Assembly (NCBI GenBank): GCA_007375725.1
Contig: VMEV01000002.1
Location: 1-39,501, forward strand
Direction of reading: 5' to 3'
DNA: 39,501 bases
Source of the DNA: Parcubacteria group bacterium Greene0416_36
GTDB taxonomy: Bacteria; Patescibacteriota; Patescibacteriia; VMEV01
In this document: positions 29,795 to 38,981 of the stretch, one piece after another
How positions within the stretch are numbered: the stretch's first letter is position 1
Layout of the letters: each line of letters begins with the position of its first letter
The notes under the pieces: generated by a model
The model's database searches: none
The model's input: only the letters and a program-made list of their open reading frames with translations
Told to the model about the DNA's origin: nothing
Translations under genes and position numbers: made by a program

Positions 29795-31288
29795 ATGTAC
29801 AAATTTTTCACACATCTACTTTTAGCGGGGAGTCTGTTATTGGCCCCCTTTGTCGCATTGGCCAATCCTTTTGATTTATCGATTGTGTCCAATGATATTG
29901 TCCTTCAATTCTCCAAACAATTATTCGTTCCTGGAGACGTGGTGCGTATTTATGCAACCATTCAGAATCTCACGAGCGTGGATACTTTGGGGAGAGTGGT
30001 ATTTTATCAAGTAAATGTCTCTACTGGGCAAGAAATAGTCATTGGCACGCCCCAAGTCCTTTCTTCCAAAGGCACCGGTCTTTCCGAACAGGTTTTTGTG
30101 GATGCGCTCGTTCCCGATGGGGCTTTTCGTTTTGCCGTGGAAGTATTTCTCGACAGCGTGACGGACGTGAATTTGAATAATAATAAGGCATATACCGGTC
30201 TTTTCACGCCCAATCCTGATTTCGATCATGACGGAGATCCCGATGTGACGGATCCGGATGACGACAATGACGGCTTGCCGGATACCAGCGAGCCACCTCT
30301 TGGCACTAATCCTTCCAATCCTGATTCTGATGGAGACGGCATTGTGGATGGCGCGGATAATTGTCCCGTCATTCCCAATCCCGGACAGGAAGATTTCGAC
30401 GGTGATCATATTGGCAATGCGTGCGACGAGGACAATGACAATGACGGGCTTACTGATACTAAAGAAAATCAAATAGGGACGGATCCTCTCAATCCGGACA
30501 CGGATGGCGATGGCATCAAAGACGGCGCGGATAATTGCCCGCTTTTCATCAATGCGAATCAACAAGATACTGACGGAGACGGCGTGGGTGATGTTTGCGA
30601 TGCCACTCCCGCCGGGAGTGGCGGATCTGGAGGAGGTTCAGGATCTGGAGGAGGTTCAGGATCTGGAGGAGGTTCAGGATCTGGAGGAGGTTCAGGATCT
30701 GGAGGGGGTTCAGGATCCGGAGGAGGTTCAGGATCCGGAGGAGAGTCGAATCCGATTACGGGAGGAGAGCCGAATGGGGAATCGAGCAGTTTTGCATTGT
30801 CCAATGAGTCCGGGAATGGAGATGCTTTTTCAACTACGAGAGTCATTGCTTCCGGCGATTCATTCGAGAGCAGCCGAGACCGCAGTGGTTTATTATCTTT
30901 TTTAAATTTATCATCATGGGGCGGTATCAATCTGGGGGGCGGCAATACGGCTAATTCTAGTTTTTCATCCATTAATTTTTCATCACTAGCCAATGTCGGA
31001 TCAGATGAAGTGATTTCAATTGGAGGCAGTTTATTCCCCAAGTTTTTGGGTACTCCGGTTTTCGCGGGTACGGCGGACATGAATTTTAGTTCCGCGAATT
31101 CATCGTTTTTTCTATTTGACCGCGGATATTGGGGATTCCAAGCCATACTCATTTTGTTTTTTTTCTTATTGGGCATGGTTTCCATTCTTCTTCGCCGTGT
31201 GTATGGGGAACTTGCCCGAGAGAAGTCGATTCAATTATCTGAAGTGGAGGAAATTATGGAGCCTGAAGATGAAAAGTCTCAAAAATAA
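29795..31288 (+). CDS. Membrane-anchored surface protein: CARDB-like domain, thrombospondin type 3 Ca-binding repeats, Gly/Ser linker, C-terminal TM
   Basis: Signal-like N-terminus; [22 protein letters not shown]...[15 protein letters not shown]...[35 protein letters not shown]; (GSGGGS)n; C-terminal hydrophobic helix. Confidence 0.85.
   Translation: MYKFFTHLLLAGSLLLAPFVALANPFDLSIVSNDIVLQFSKQLFVPGDVVRIYATIQNLTSVDTLGRVVFYQVNVSTGQEIVIGTPQVLSSKGTGLSEQVFVDALVPDGAFRFAVEVFLDSVTDVNLNNNKAYTGLFTPNPDFDHDGDPDVTDPDDDNDGLPDTSEPPLGTNPSNPDSDGDGIVDGADNCPVIPNPGQEDFDGDHIGNACDEDNDNDGLTDTKENQIGTDPLNPDTDGDGIKDGADNCPLFINANQQDTDGDGVGDVCDATPAGSGGSGGGSGSGGGSGSGGGSGSGGGSGSGGGSGSGGGSGSGGESNPITGGEPNGESSSFALSNESGNGDAFSTTRVIASGDSFESSRDRSGLLSFLNLSSWGGINLGGGNTANSSFSSINFSSLANVGSDEVISIGGSLFPKFLGTPVFAGTADMNFSSANSSFFLFDRGYWGFQAILILFFFLLGMVSILLRRVYGELAREKSIQLSEVEEIMEPEDEKSQK
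30623..30745 (+). repeat. 18-bp in-frame tandem repeat encoding a Gly/Ser linker
   Basis: GGATCTGGAGGAGGTTCA, six full copies plus a partial. Confidence 0.92.
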
Positions 31289-31302
31289 ACATAAAAATTT
31301 TT

Positions 31303-32496
31303 ATGATTCGTCCATTGGAATTACTTTTTTCTTTTTCATTTCTATTTTTTCCTCTTTGGGCCGAGGCAGCCGGGCCGGATTTTGCGGTCGGGCAAGCAGA
31401 TATTTCAGTATCTGCCGAAAAATTGGAGATAGGGAAGTCTTTTCGGGCCTATGCCACTATTCATAATAAAGGGGAGGCAGATGCCAAAGGATACGCGGCT
31501 TTTTTTATCGGCAATGTTGCCATTGGCACGGAACAGCCCCTCTCTATTCGTGCGGCTGGCTCGGATGAGGCCTTTGTCGATGGAATTGTGCCCGCGACGG
31601 GTTTCACGATCAGTGTAAAAGTGGTATCCGAGGGGGAATCCGATGCCAATCCTGAGAATAATTCTGCTGAGAGCAAAAGTTTCGAGGTAGTGCCTAGCTT
31701 GGTAATACCCCCGGTTACCGAATCGGTGCCGCTAGCGGAGGTTTCCACGGATACGCCCGCCAAATCACCCCTCGAAGAACTGGCGGCTGAGTTGTCCGAT
31801 GTCGATTCAGGGTCGCTATTCACCGACCAAACCCAATTGATTATCCACTATCAGCAAAAAGCTTGGAATGAATTTTTATTCACATCCAAAGTGGATGTCT
31901 CGGAGCCGGAATCTCTTATTTATAAATGGGATTTTGGCGATGGATCCAAAGGCTTTGACTCTCAAATTTTTCATGCCTATTCTGGAAGCGGCGATTTTGT
32001 GGTGAATGTGGAGGTACTTGATTCCAAAGGGAATAAAATCGAGGCGGCTTTGCCGATTGTGGTTTCTTTTTTCAATGCTGGCAATACCAAATTTTTATTT
32101 TTAGTCTTAGGTTTATTTCTCTTTTCTATTCTGATGACGGTATTGGGAGTCCTCTTGCCTCGCCTTCTGACCTCCAAAGAATCAGAGGCGTCTCCCGTTT
32201 CTCCCAAGGAAACGGAAGAAGAGCTGGTCTTATCTGAGACTTCAGATGATTTGCAAGAGACTGATTCTCGAGAAATATCGTCTGATTCTACTCTCGAAGA
32301 TCCCTCCTCCCCTCAATCAGAAGAACCTGTAGTTGAGATCATGCCCCTCTCAAAATCGAAAAAATCTTCTCCTCTCGCCAAAAAGAAAAAAGCGGAATCA
32401 GTGCCTGCTAAATCTTCCAAAAAACTGACGTCGCCCTCGGTTGTGATTGAAGATGAGCTGGATTTATTGGAGGCTTCGGACGCGGATACGAAATAA
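31303..32496 (+). CDS. Membrane-anchored surface protein: CARDB-like and PKD domains, TM, long charged cytoplasmic tail
   Basis: Signal-like N-terminus; YKWDFGDGSKGFDSQIFHAYSGSGDFVVNVEVLDSKGN (PKD); TM LFLVLGLFLFSILMTVLGVLLP; Lys/Ser/Glu-rich tail. Confidence 0.82.
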   Translation: MIRPLELLFSFSFLFFPLWAEAAGPDFAVGQADISVSAEKLEIGKSFRAYATIHNKGEADAKGYAAFFIGNVAIGTEQPLSIRAAGSDEAFVDGIVPATGFTISVKVVSEGESDANPENNSAESKSFEVVPSLVIPPVTESVPLAEVSTDTPAKSPLEELAAELSDVDSGSLFTDQTQLIIHYQQKAWNEFLFTSKVDVSEPESLIYKWDFGDGSKGFDSQIFHAYSGSGDFVVNVEVLDSKGNKIEAALPIVVSFFNAGNTKFLFLVLGLFLFSILMTVLGVLLPRLLTSKESEASPVSPKETEEELVLSETSDDLQETDSREISSDSTLEDPSSPQSEEPVVEIMPLSKSKKSSPLAKKKKAESVPAKSSKKLTSPSVVIEDELDLLEASDADTK

Positions 32497-32502
32497 TCGC
32501 GT

Positions 32503-33282
32503 ATGATTCCTTATTTCTACTGGAATACTTTTTATGTAGGGGGTATCACATTTTATATGTGGGGGACTCTGGTTGCCTTGGGGATTCTCGTTGGGATTTT
32601 GGCCTGTAGCTGGGCCGCGCGAAGGAATAAGGAGGTCGTCCATGCTATTTGGAATGATTATTTTTGGGTGATTGTGGGAGGTCTCATCGGGGCAAGGATC
32701 GCGCATGTTTTCCTCTATGATTGGGCGTATTATTCTCAACACCTCCCCGAAATTTTCCAGATCTGGAAAGGCGGATTTTCTTCCATAGGCTCTATTGCCG
32801 GAGGATTATTCATTTTTTTCCTTCTGGGGCATTGGAGGAAATGGAATATCCCTCAAATGGCTGATTATTTCATATTCGGATTGCCTCTTGGGATTGGGAT
32901 TGGACGATTGGGATGCTTTTTTATCCACGATCATCCGGGAATTGAGACTTCATTTTTCATGGGAGTGCGATTTCCTGATGGGATCATTCGTCATGATTTG
33001 GGGCTTTATTTATCGATACAGGGTTTCTTGATTTTTATTGTTTTTTTATTTCTTTATCAGAAATATCAGGATAAAAAAGCGGGTCTGTATTTAGGGGCGT
33101 TTGCTCTGCTTTATGGAATCTCCCGTTTTTTCCTGGATTTTTTGCGGATCTCCGAGTCCTTGGGAGGGGATATTAGATATGGGTTTCTGACTCCGGCGCA
33201 GTGGGGGAGCCTCGTTTTATCGGTCGCGGGTGTTTATTGGCTGTTGCAAATTTCCAAATCGCATTCTATAGTAAAGGAATAA
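32503..33282 (+). CDS. lgt: Prolipoprotein diacylglyceryl transferase
   Basis: GLIGARIAHVFLYDW...GGFSSIGSIAGGL...GIGIGRLGCFFIHDHPG...YGISRFFLDFLR. Confidence 0.93.
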   Translation: MIPYFYWNTFYVGGITFYMWGTLVALGILVGILACSWAARRNKEVVHAIWNDYFWVIVGGLIGARIAHVFLYDWAYYSQHLPEIFQIWKGGFSSIGSIAGGLFIFFLLGHWRKWNIPQMADYFIFGLPLGIGIGRLGCFFIHDHPGIETSFFMGVRFPDGIIRHDLGLYLSIQGFLIFIVFLFLYQKYQDKKAGLYLGAFALLYGISRFFLDFLRISESLGGDIRYGFLTPAQWGSLVLSVAGVYWLLQISKSHSIVKE

Positions 33283-33298
33283 TTTTTTTTGTTTTTTT

Positions 33299-34099
33299 AT
33301 GATTCAAAATAACGTACCGTTCTGGAAAATAGGAATGTGGATGATTATCTTGGCTCTGTCTTTGGCTAATATTTCTCTCTTATGGAGTCTCGGAGGAGAG
33401 GCGACGGTCGCGGATAATAATGTCAATGAAAAGAAACCTATGTCCTTGGATCTGACCTATATCAAGGATCCTGGATGTCCCGATTGTTTTAATATTGAAT
33501 TGGTGGAGTCTGAACTGGGGCGTTTAGCTGTGGCTATTGGAGATAAAGAAATTTTGGAATCTACTTCCAGCGCCGGCAAAAAATTGATCGAGAAATACGC
33601 CATCACAAAATTGCCGACGGTGATTATCGAAGGGAAAATCAATGAGAATGCGACCTTGGCTGAGCTGTGGCCTCGAATCGGCAAGGTGGTGGACGGCGTG
33701 TTTATCCTGACCGATGTCCAGCCCCCGTATATGGATTTGGAAACCGGCACTAAGCGCGGAGATTTTGGAATTGTCCTACTCACGGATTTGTCCTGCAAGG
33801 AATGTTATGACGTGACTCTCCATCAAAATGCGCTCGAAGGTTTGGCCATGGTGACCGATAAAATCGAAATTTACGATGCGGCCACTCCCAGCGCAAAAAA
33901 ATATATCAAGGATTATAAAATTGTGAAATTACCGACTCTCATTGTCACGGGCGACGCGGATGCCTATCCCGGATTCAAACAGGTTTGGCCCGGCGTGGGA
34001 ACCAATGAGCCGGATGGCGCTTATGTCTTCCGGTCCGTCGAGCAAATGGGTACTTATCGCGATCTGGAAACCGGAAAAGTTGTGGTTGTAGCAAAATAA
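33299..34099 (+). CDS. Membrane-anchored protein with two thioredoxin-like domains (CPDC and CKEC)
   Basis: Internal duplication: DPGCPDC...KYAITKLPTVIIEG...WPRIG...DLETG and DLSCKEC...DYKIVKLPTLIVTG...WPGVG...DLETG. Confidence 0.75.
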   Translation: MIQNNVPFWKIGMWMIILALSLANISLLWSLGGEATVADNNVNEKKPMSLDLTYIKDPGCPDCFNIELVESELGRLAVAIGDKEILESTSSAGKKLIEKYAITKLPTVIIEGKINENATLAELWPRIGKVVDGVFILTDVQPPYMDLETGTKRGDFGIVLLTDLSCKECYDVTLHQNALEGLAMVTDKIEIYDAATPSAKKYIKDYKIVKLPTLIVTGDADAYPGFKQVWPGVGTNEPDGAYVFRSVEQMGTYRDLETGKVVVVAK

Positions 34100-34132
34100 A
34101 TTGTTTTAAAAAAAATTATTCAATACAAAAAT

Positions 34133-34846
34133 ATGGAAGTGAAATTCAATCTCAATCGCCAAACAATCATGGAGGTCTTGGTGATACTTCAATTGATTCT
34201 TTTGGTGGTATTTGGGATCAAGTTGTGGGGTTTGTCCAGTAAGCTCGAAGATGCTTCCATTGGAGGCAAAGTAGCGGTGAACAAAAACGTGCCCACGCCA
34301 GCGGGTGATCTGCCCAATACACCTCCTGCCAAAGTGGATATTAAGATTGACGATGAGGATTATGTTTTGGGAGATCCCAATGCTCCCGTGACCTTGGTGG
34401 AGTTTTCCGATGTCGAGTGTCCTTTCTGCGGACGCCATCATCCGACCATGAAACAGATCATGGAGAATTACCCGGGAAAGGTGAAGTGGGTCTATAAGCA
34501 CTATCCATTGCCTTTCCACCCTATGGCTGAGCCGGGTGCTCTCGCCGTGGAGTGTGCGGGTGAACAGGGGAAATTTTTTGAATACCTAGATATTCTCTTT
34601 ACCAATCAGACCACCCTTTCGGCCGATAATATGAAGAAATGGGCCAAGGATCTGAAACTCAATACCACAAAATTCAATTCCTGCTTTGATTCCAAGAAGT
34701 ATCTCTCTAAAGTGCAAAAAGACACCCAAGAAGGCGCGCAATACGGCGTCGAGGGTACCCCCGCCACCTTCGTCAACGGCCAGCTCGTCTCCGGTGCCGT
34801 TCCCTACAGCCAGTTCTCGGCTTTGATTGAGGGGTTGATCAAATAG
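34133..34846 (+). CDS. DsbA-like thiol:disulfide oxidoreductase, membrane anchored
   Basis: VTLVEFSDVECPFCGRHHPTMKQIMENYPGKVKWVYKHYPLPFHPMAEPGALA...YGVEGTPATFVNGQLVSGA. Confidence 0.92.
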   Translation: MEVKFNLNRQTIMEVLVILQLILLVVFGIKLWGLSSKLEDASIGGKVAVNKNVPTPAGDLPNTPPAKVDIKIDDEDYVLGDPNAPVTLVEFSDVECPFCGRHHPTMKQIMENYPGKVKWVYKHYPLPFHPMAEPGALAVECAGEQGKFFEYLDILFTNQTTLSADNMKKWAKDLKLNTTKFNSCFDSKKYLSKVQKDTQEGAQYGVEGTPATFVNGQLVSGAVPYSQFSALIEGLIK

Positions 34847-34858
34847 GGATTTACTAAA

Positions 34859-34900
34859 CAAAAAAGTAAGGGCGTATTGCAATACGCCCTTACTTTTTTG
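34859..34900. terminator. Perfect palindrome/bidirectional terminator
   Basis: CAAAAAAGTAAGGGCGTATTG|CAATACGCCCTTACTTTTTTG. Confidence 0.85.
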
Positions 34901-34921
34901 TTTGATTTTTTTAGATGCATA

Positions 34922-34948
34922 ATATATAATATATGAAATATTATATAT
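34922..34948. promoter_or_regulatory. AT-only inverted repeat, candidate TA operator
   Basis: ATATATAATAT-ATGAA-ATATTATATAT just upstream of the antitoxin start (34959). Confidence 0.55.
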
Positions 34949-34958
34949 AGATTCATAT

Positions 34959-35207
34959 ATGTTTAAAATCGTGACCGTGTCCGAGGTGCAGAAAAAAATA
35001 GGCCAAATGGCCAAAAATGTTAGATATAATGAGATTTTAGTTACCAGCAGGGGAAAAGGCAGCATGCTTATTCTTCCTTATTTTGAAGGCTGCGATGATT
35101 TTGTGTCAGAATATCGTGAGAATTATGAGATGTCTGTCAATCGGGAGAATTTAAAGAGAAAATATAGAGAATCTATGAAATCCGGTAAAGGTACATTGGT
35201 AATTTAA
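34959..35207 (+). CDS. Phd/YefM-like antitoxin candidate
   Basis: VSEVQKKIGQMAKNVRYNEILVTSRGKGSMLILPYFE; 82 aa; upstream of a RelE/ParE-like ORF. Confidence 0.7.
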   Translation: MFKIVTVSEVQKKIGQMAKNVRYNEILVTSRGKGSMLILPYFEGCDDFVSEYRENYEMSVNRENLKRKYRESMKSGKGTLVI

Positions 35208-35210
35208 AAT

Positions 35211-35483
35211 ATGGTTGTTTTTTTATTTACCAAAAAATCAGAGAAGATTTTTGAATCTCTTCCTGAATGGGTACAGACACGAATGGCGAATAAGCTCGTG
35301 TCCCTTAAAGATCACGAAGAAATTTTTAAGATTTTAAAGCCTCTTGTTGATTATGATTTGGCTACTCACAGATTGAGAATAGGTGATTATCGTCTGATTT
35401 TAAGTTTGAAAGAGAATCGAAAATATCGTGCCGAATTTTGGGTTTTGGATGTTGGCCACCGTAAGGATATTTATAAGAGTTGA
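35211..35483 (+). CDS. RelE/ParE-family toxin candidate
   Basis: LFTKKSEKIFESLPEWVQTRMANKL...LRIGDYRLILSLKENRKYRAEFWVLDVGHRKDIYKS. Confidence 0.85.
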   Translation: MVVFLFTKKSEKIFESLPEWVQTRMANKLVSLKDHEEIFKILKPLVDYDLATHRLRIGDYRLILSLKENRKYRAEFWVLDVGHRKDIYKS

Positions 35484-35525
35484 TTTGCCGGAATTTTTTT
35501 TGTAATATCAGGTCATCGTAACTTT

Positions 35526-35611
35526 GGAGAGTTCGCATAGTGGCCTAGTGCATACGCTTGGAAAGCGTACAACCCTAATAAGGTTCGAGAGTTCGAATCT
35601 CTCACTCTCCG
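35526..35611 (+). tRNA. tRNA-Ser (anticodon GGA, 35560-35562)
   Basis: Acceptor GGAGAGT/ACTCTCC; anticodon stem-loop TACGC-TTGGAAA-GCGTA; long variable arm; T arm GAGAGTTCGAATCTCTC. 3' CCA not encoded. Confidence 0.95.
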
Positions 35612-35616
35612 CCTTC

Positions 35617-35694
35617 GCCCCGCAAAAATGCGGGGCTACGGCGAGACACAGTCCGCCTTCGCCTCGCCGAAGCGCGCCTTAGCCGGCGGGGCCA
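35617..35694. repeat. GC-rich palindromic/hairpin cluster downstream of the tRNA
   Basis: GCCCCGC-AAAAAT-GCGGGGC, then GTCCGCCTTCGCCTCGCCGAAGCGCGCCTTAGCCGGCGGGGCC. Confidence 0.6.
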
Positions 35695-35798
35695 AATCCT
35701 TATTGACTTATTACTCCAGATGACCTATAATGGAGTTAATTGTTGCTGCAAAGTAGCAAGCAAAGTCGATTTTTTAAGACACAAGTAATCTCACAACT

Positions 35799-36002
35799 AT
35801 GACAGGTACTATCAAGACCTTGACTGCGAAGGGATTTGGATTCATTGCTCGCCCAGGCGAAGCAAAGGATTTATTCTTTCATTCGAAGGAACTCCAGGGT
35901 GGAGTGACTTACGAAAGCCTCCAAGTAGGCCAGACAGTCTCTTTTGAAGTGACTGAAGGTCCCAAAGGCCCAGCCGCTACCAATGTGCAGCTCGTTGGCT
36001 AA
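35799..36002 (+). CDS. Cold-shock domain protein
   Basis: TGTIKTLTAKGFGFIARPGEAKDLFFHSKEL...VGQTVSFEVTEGPKGPAATNVQ. Confidence 0.95.
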   Translation: MTGTIKTLTAKGFGFIARPGEAKDLFFHSKELQGGVTYESLQVGQTVSFEVTEGPKGPAATNVQLVG

Positions 36003-36023
36003 TATTAGCCAGCCGCACTAGGA

Positions 36024-36059
36024 AAAATCGCCCCGACGTGTGTCGGGGCGATTTTTTTA
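36024..36059 (+). terminator. Rho-independent terminator after the cold-shock gene
   Basis: AAAAATCGCCCCGACGTGTGTCGGGGCGATTTTTTT. Confidence 0.92.
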
Positions 36060-36069
36060 AGAAAATCCT

Positions 36070-36645
36070 ATGAAGATATCATCCGCGAAATTTATAAAAG
36101 GCATGGTGGGGCCGGATCCACTGATGAAGGATGGCAAGCCTCAAGTGGCTATTATTGGCAGATCTAATTCAGGGAAATCCAGCTTGATCAATTCGTTAGT
36201 CGGTGTGGAGGGACTAGCCAGAACCAGCGCTTATCCTGGGCTCACTCGTGAGCTTAATCTTTTTTTGATCAATAAATCTTTTTATTTGGTGGATTTGCCG
36301 GGGTATGGTTTTGCCAAAGGCTCCATGGAAGACAAGGAAAAGATTCATTCTTTGATTGGCGGCTATTTATTTGAATCGGGATATGTGCAAAAACGAGTGG
36401 TGTTGGTAATCGATTCTGCCATCGGCATGACCGAGAGCGATTTGGAAATGTTGGGTGAACTCACACGAGAAAAAAAGCATGTCGTGATCGTGGCCAATAA
36501 AATCGACAAAATCAAAAAATCCGACTATGCCCGGCAGATGAGGCTGATCCAAGATCAGGCACAAGGAAATAAGGTTATTCCTTATTCCTCGTTTACGAGA
36601 ATCGGACAGCCTCAGCTTTCGGATGAACTGTTTAGTCAGGACTAG
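36070..36645 (+). CDS. engB: Ribosome biogenesis GTPase YsxC/EngB
   Basis: IIGRSNSGKSSLINSLV, SAYPGLTRELNLFLINKSFYLVDLPGYGFAKG, VVIVANKIDKIKKSD. Confidence 0.93.
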   Translation: MKISSAKFIKGMVGPDPLMKDGKPQVAIIGRSNSGKSSLINSLVGVEGLARTSAYPGLTRELNLFLINKSFYLVDLPGYGFAKGSMEDKEKIHSLIGGYLFESGYVQKRVVLVIDSAIGMTESDLEMLGELTREKKHVVIVANKIDKIKKSDYARQMRLIQDQAQGNKVIPYSSFTRIGQPQLSDELFSQD

Positions 36646-36672
36646 AATATTGAAAATGAGGGGTTATTTTGT

Positions 36673-36693
36673 TACGATAACAATATTATCGTA
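36673..36693. promoter_or_regulatory. Inverted repeat touching the start codon of the LysE-family gene
   Basis: TACGATAA-CAATA-TTATCGTA; last base is the A of the ATG. Confidence 0.4.
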
Positions 36694-37319
36694 TGATCCT
36701 CGCCTTATTTTTAGGATTCCTGATCGGTTTATCGGTCTCAGCTCCCATTGGTCCTGTGAGCGTTTTGTGTATCAGGCGAACTCTCGAGTATGGCCGCATG
36801 TCGGGGATGATGTCGGGAATTGGCGCGGCATTGGCCGATACTCTTTATGCGATGGTCGCCGCTTTTGGTCTGACTTGGATATCAGACTGGTTCATCGGTC
36901 ATCAAAATCCTCTGCGAATTTTCGGCGGGATTTTTTTATTATATTTTGGCATTCGCATGTTTAGAACGGACCCCTGTGCCCAAAATCAATGCGAGCTCAA
37001 AGTTCATGTGGCGGAGGATTTTTTCTCGACTTTCATGATCACTCTTACTAATCCGGTTACCATTCTATTTTTCGGCTTCATTTTCGCAATTCTGGGATTT
37101 GGAGTCGCTCATGTGACTTTTTCGTCCGCTTTTTTATTGGTTTTGGGTGTGTTTTTGGGATCTGCCGGCTGGTGGATTTTTTTAAGTGTATTTGTATTTC
37201 GTCTGCGCGATAAAATGGGCCAGCAATTGTTTATGCGAGTGAATCAATGGTCCAGTATTGCTGTTATTTTATTTAGCCTAGGAATTATTGGGAGTGTTTT
37301 AGTCAATTTATTGAAATAA
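36693..37319 (+). CDS. LysE/RhtB-family exporter
   Basis: LFLGFLIGLSVSAPIGPVSVLCIRRTLEYGRMSGMMSGIGAALADTLYAM...ITLTNPVTILFF. Confidence 0.88.
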   Translation: MILALFLGFLIGLSVSAPIGPVSVLCIRRTLEYGRMSGMMSGIGAALADTLYAMVAAFGLTWISDWFIGHQNPLRIFGGIFLLYFGIRMFRTDPCAQNQCELKVHVAEDFFSTFMITLTNPVTILFFGFIFAILGFGVAHVTFSSAFLLVLGVFLGSAGWWIFLSVFVFRLRDKMGQQLFMRVNQWSSIAVILFSLGIIGSVLVNLLK

Positions 37320-37341
37320 AAAAAATATTTAAATTTTTTTT

Positions 37342-38490
37342 ATGAAAATACTCATCGTCGGCGCCGGAATTACCGGACTCGCGCTCGCTTGTTTTTTGAG
37401 AAGAGATCCGACTTTTCAAGTTGATATCATCGAAAAATCCACGGATTGGTCCGGGTTTGGGTTCACCATTGGCATTTTGGGAGTGGGGCGGCGGATGCTC
37501 GGCAAATTGGGATTGGAGGGGGATTTTGACCGGTTGGGATATGAAATCAATTCTATTTATTTTTCCGATACGGGAAGCGAACATCTAGAAAAACTCGGTC
37601 ATTTTGATTCTTTTTATAAAAAATACGAAAAAGCCTATACCCACATAAGTCGCAAAGATTTGCATCGGATACTCCTGGATCATGCGGGGGTCAAGATTCA
37701 AATGGGAATGACGCTTGAAAATATCACCCAAACCGCGAGTGGGGCTGAGGTTATTTTGTCCGACGGCACCCGCCGGAATTATGACTTGGTTGTGGGTGCG
37801 GATGGAATCAATTCCAAGGTCCGAGAGCTCGTGTTCCCGAGTGAAAAAGTCACATATACGGGTAATCGCGTGTGGTTCGCGTGGATTCCGCGCAAATTTG
37901 TCCCGCACCAGACCATGACGGAAATAGTTCGAGGTGGGAGGGTATGCAATCTTTTCGATGATCCGACTGAGTCCTGCATGGTGCTGACTTCGCGGGAGAC
38001 GCCCAAGGTATTTGATGATCCCAAAACTAGAATGGCTCGCCTAGGAGAAAAGTTCGCGGATTTCGGGCCTCCCTTGACGGATATTTTAAATCATTTAAAA
38101 GGCGAGAATTTCACGGCCATTGATTTGGGCCGAGTGGATTCTTCGTGGTGGGTCAATGGCCGCGTTTTGGTCATAGGCGACGCGGCCCATGCCATGGAGC
38201 CTTTCGCGGGCCTCGGCGCGTCCATGGGCATGGAAGACGCCTATGTTCTCGCCGACGAACTCTCCCGTGCAGATACTTCGTCTTTTGCTGAAGTCGAGAA
38301 GGCCCTGTCTCGCTACTCCGCGCGCCGTCTCCCTCGCGTCCGCGCCGCCATGCGCCAGACCCGCCTCCGCCACCTCTGGCTCTCTTCCTCGATCACGGGC
38401 CTCTCCTGGCTCCTCCGTCGCATGAGTCGATTCGTCCCGATTCGATGGTTTATTAGGGATTATGAGGAATTGTTTGAGAAGGAACCGTAG
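37342..38490 (+). CDS. FAD-dependent monooxygenase (PHBH/UbiH-like)
   Basis: KILIVGAGITGLALACFL; ISRKDLHRILLD; DLVVGADGINSKVRELV; VLVIGDAAHAMEPFAGLGASMGMEDAYVLADEL. Confidence 0.93.
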   Translation: MKILIVGAGITGLALACFLRRDPTFQVDIIEKSTDWSGFGFTIGILGVGRRMLGKLGLEGDFDRLGYEINSIYFSDTGSEHLEKLGHFDSFYKKYEKAYTHISRKDLHRILLDHAGVKIQMGMTLENITQTASGAEVILSDGTRRNYDLVVGADGINSKVRELVFPSEKVTYTGNRVWFAWIPRKFVPHQTMTEIVRGGRVCNLFDDPTESCMVLTSRETPKVFDDPKTRMARLGEKFADFGPPLTDILNHLKGENFTAIDLGRVDSSWWVNGRVLVIGDAAHAMEPFAGLGASMGMEDAYVLADELSRADTSSFAEVEKALSRYSARRLPRVRAAMRQTRLRHLWLSSSITGLSWLLRRMSRFVPIRWFIRDYEELFEKEP

Positions 38491-38579
38491 GGATAGGGCA
38501 TTTGAGTGAAAAAGGCTTTAAAGAAATTAGTAATAGAACTGGAAAAATCTTTCAAAAAAACGTATATTTGATTTAACAT

Positions 38580-38981
38580 ATGCGCAATCAGATACAACAA
38601 CTGAAAGAGAAACTTGGGGCTATTTTTCAAGCTGACAATCAGCTGGGGATTTTGTATTTATTTGGATCTCAATTGGATGGAGATATTCATGCGGGGAGTG
38701 ATTTTGATTTTGGGGTTTTTTCTCTGGAGAGTGATCCTCTCCAGCGGTTTTATCATGGCCTTAGAGTACAGGACACTATTGAAAAGGTGCTCCCAAATGA
38801 TAAAATTGATGTCAAAATTTTAAACGATATTACGACCACGGAACTGCAATTTCAAATCATTCAAGGCGAGGTTTTATTTGAACGAGAATCTTATCGAATT
38901 TTGATTGAGCCAAAAATTCGCATGCACCATGAAGATTTCATGTATGGGCTTAAGAAATATGGCCTGACTAAAGCAATATGA
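38580..38981 (+). CDS. MNT-type nucleotidyltransferase (MntA-like antitoxin)
   Basis: LYLFGSQLDGDIHAGSDFDFGVFS = GSX10DXD motif. Confidence 0.88.
   Translation: MRNQIQQLKEKLGAIFQADNQLGILYLFGSQLDGDIHAGSDFDFGVFSLESDPLQRFYHGLRVQDTIEKVLPNDKIDVKILNDITTTELQFQIIQGEVLFERESYRILIEPKIRMHHEDFMYGLKKYGLTKAI

Noticed and set aside
30559-31185. 208-aa minus-strand ORF with (PDPEPP)n repeats
   Set aside because: It is the reverse complement of the Gly/Ser linker repeat in the + strand surface protein.
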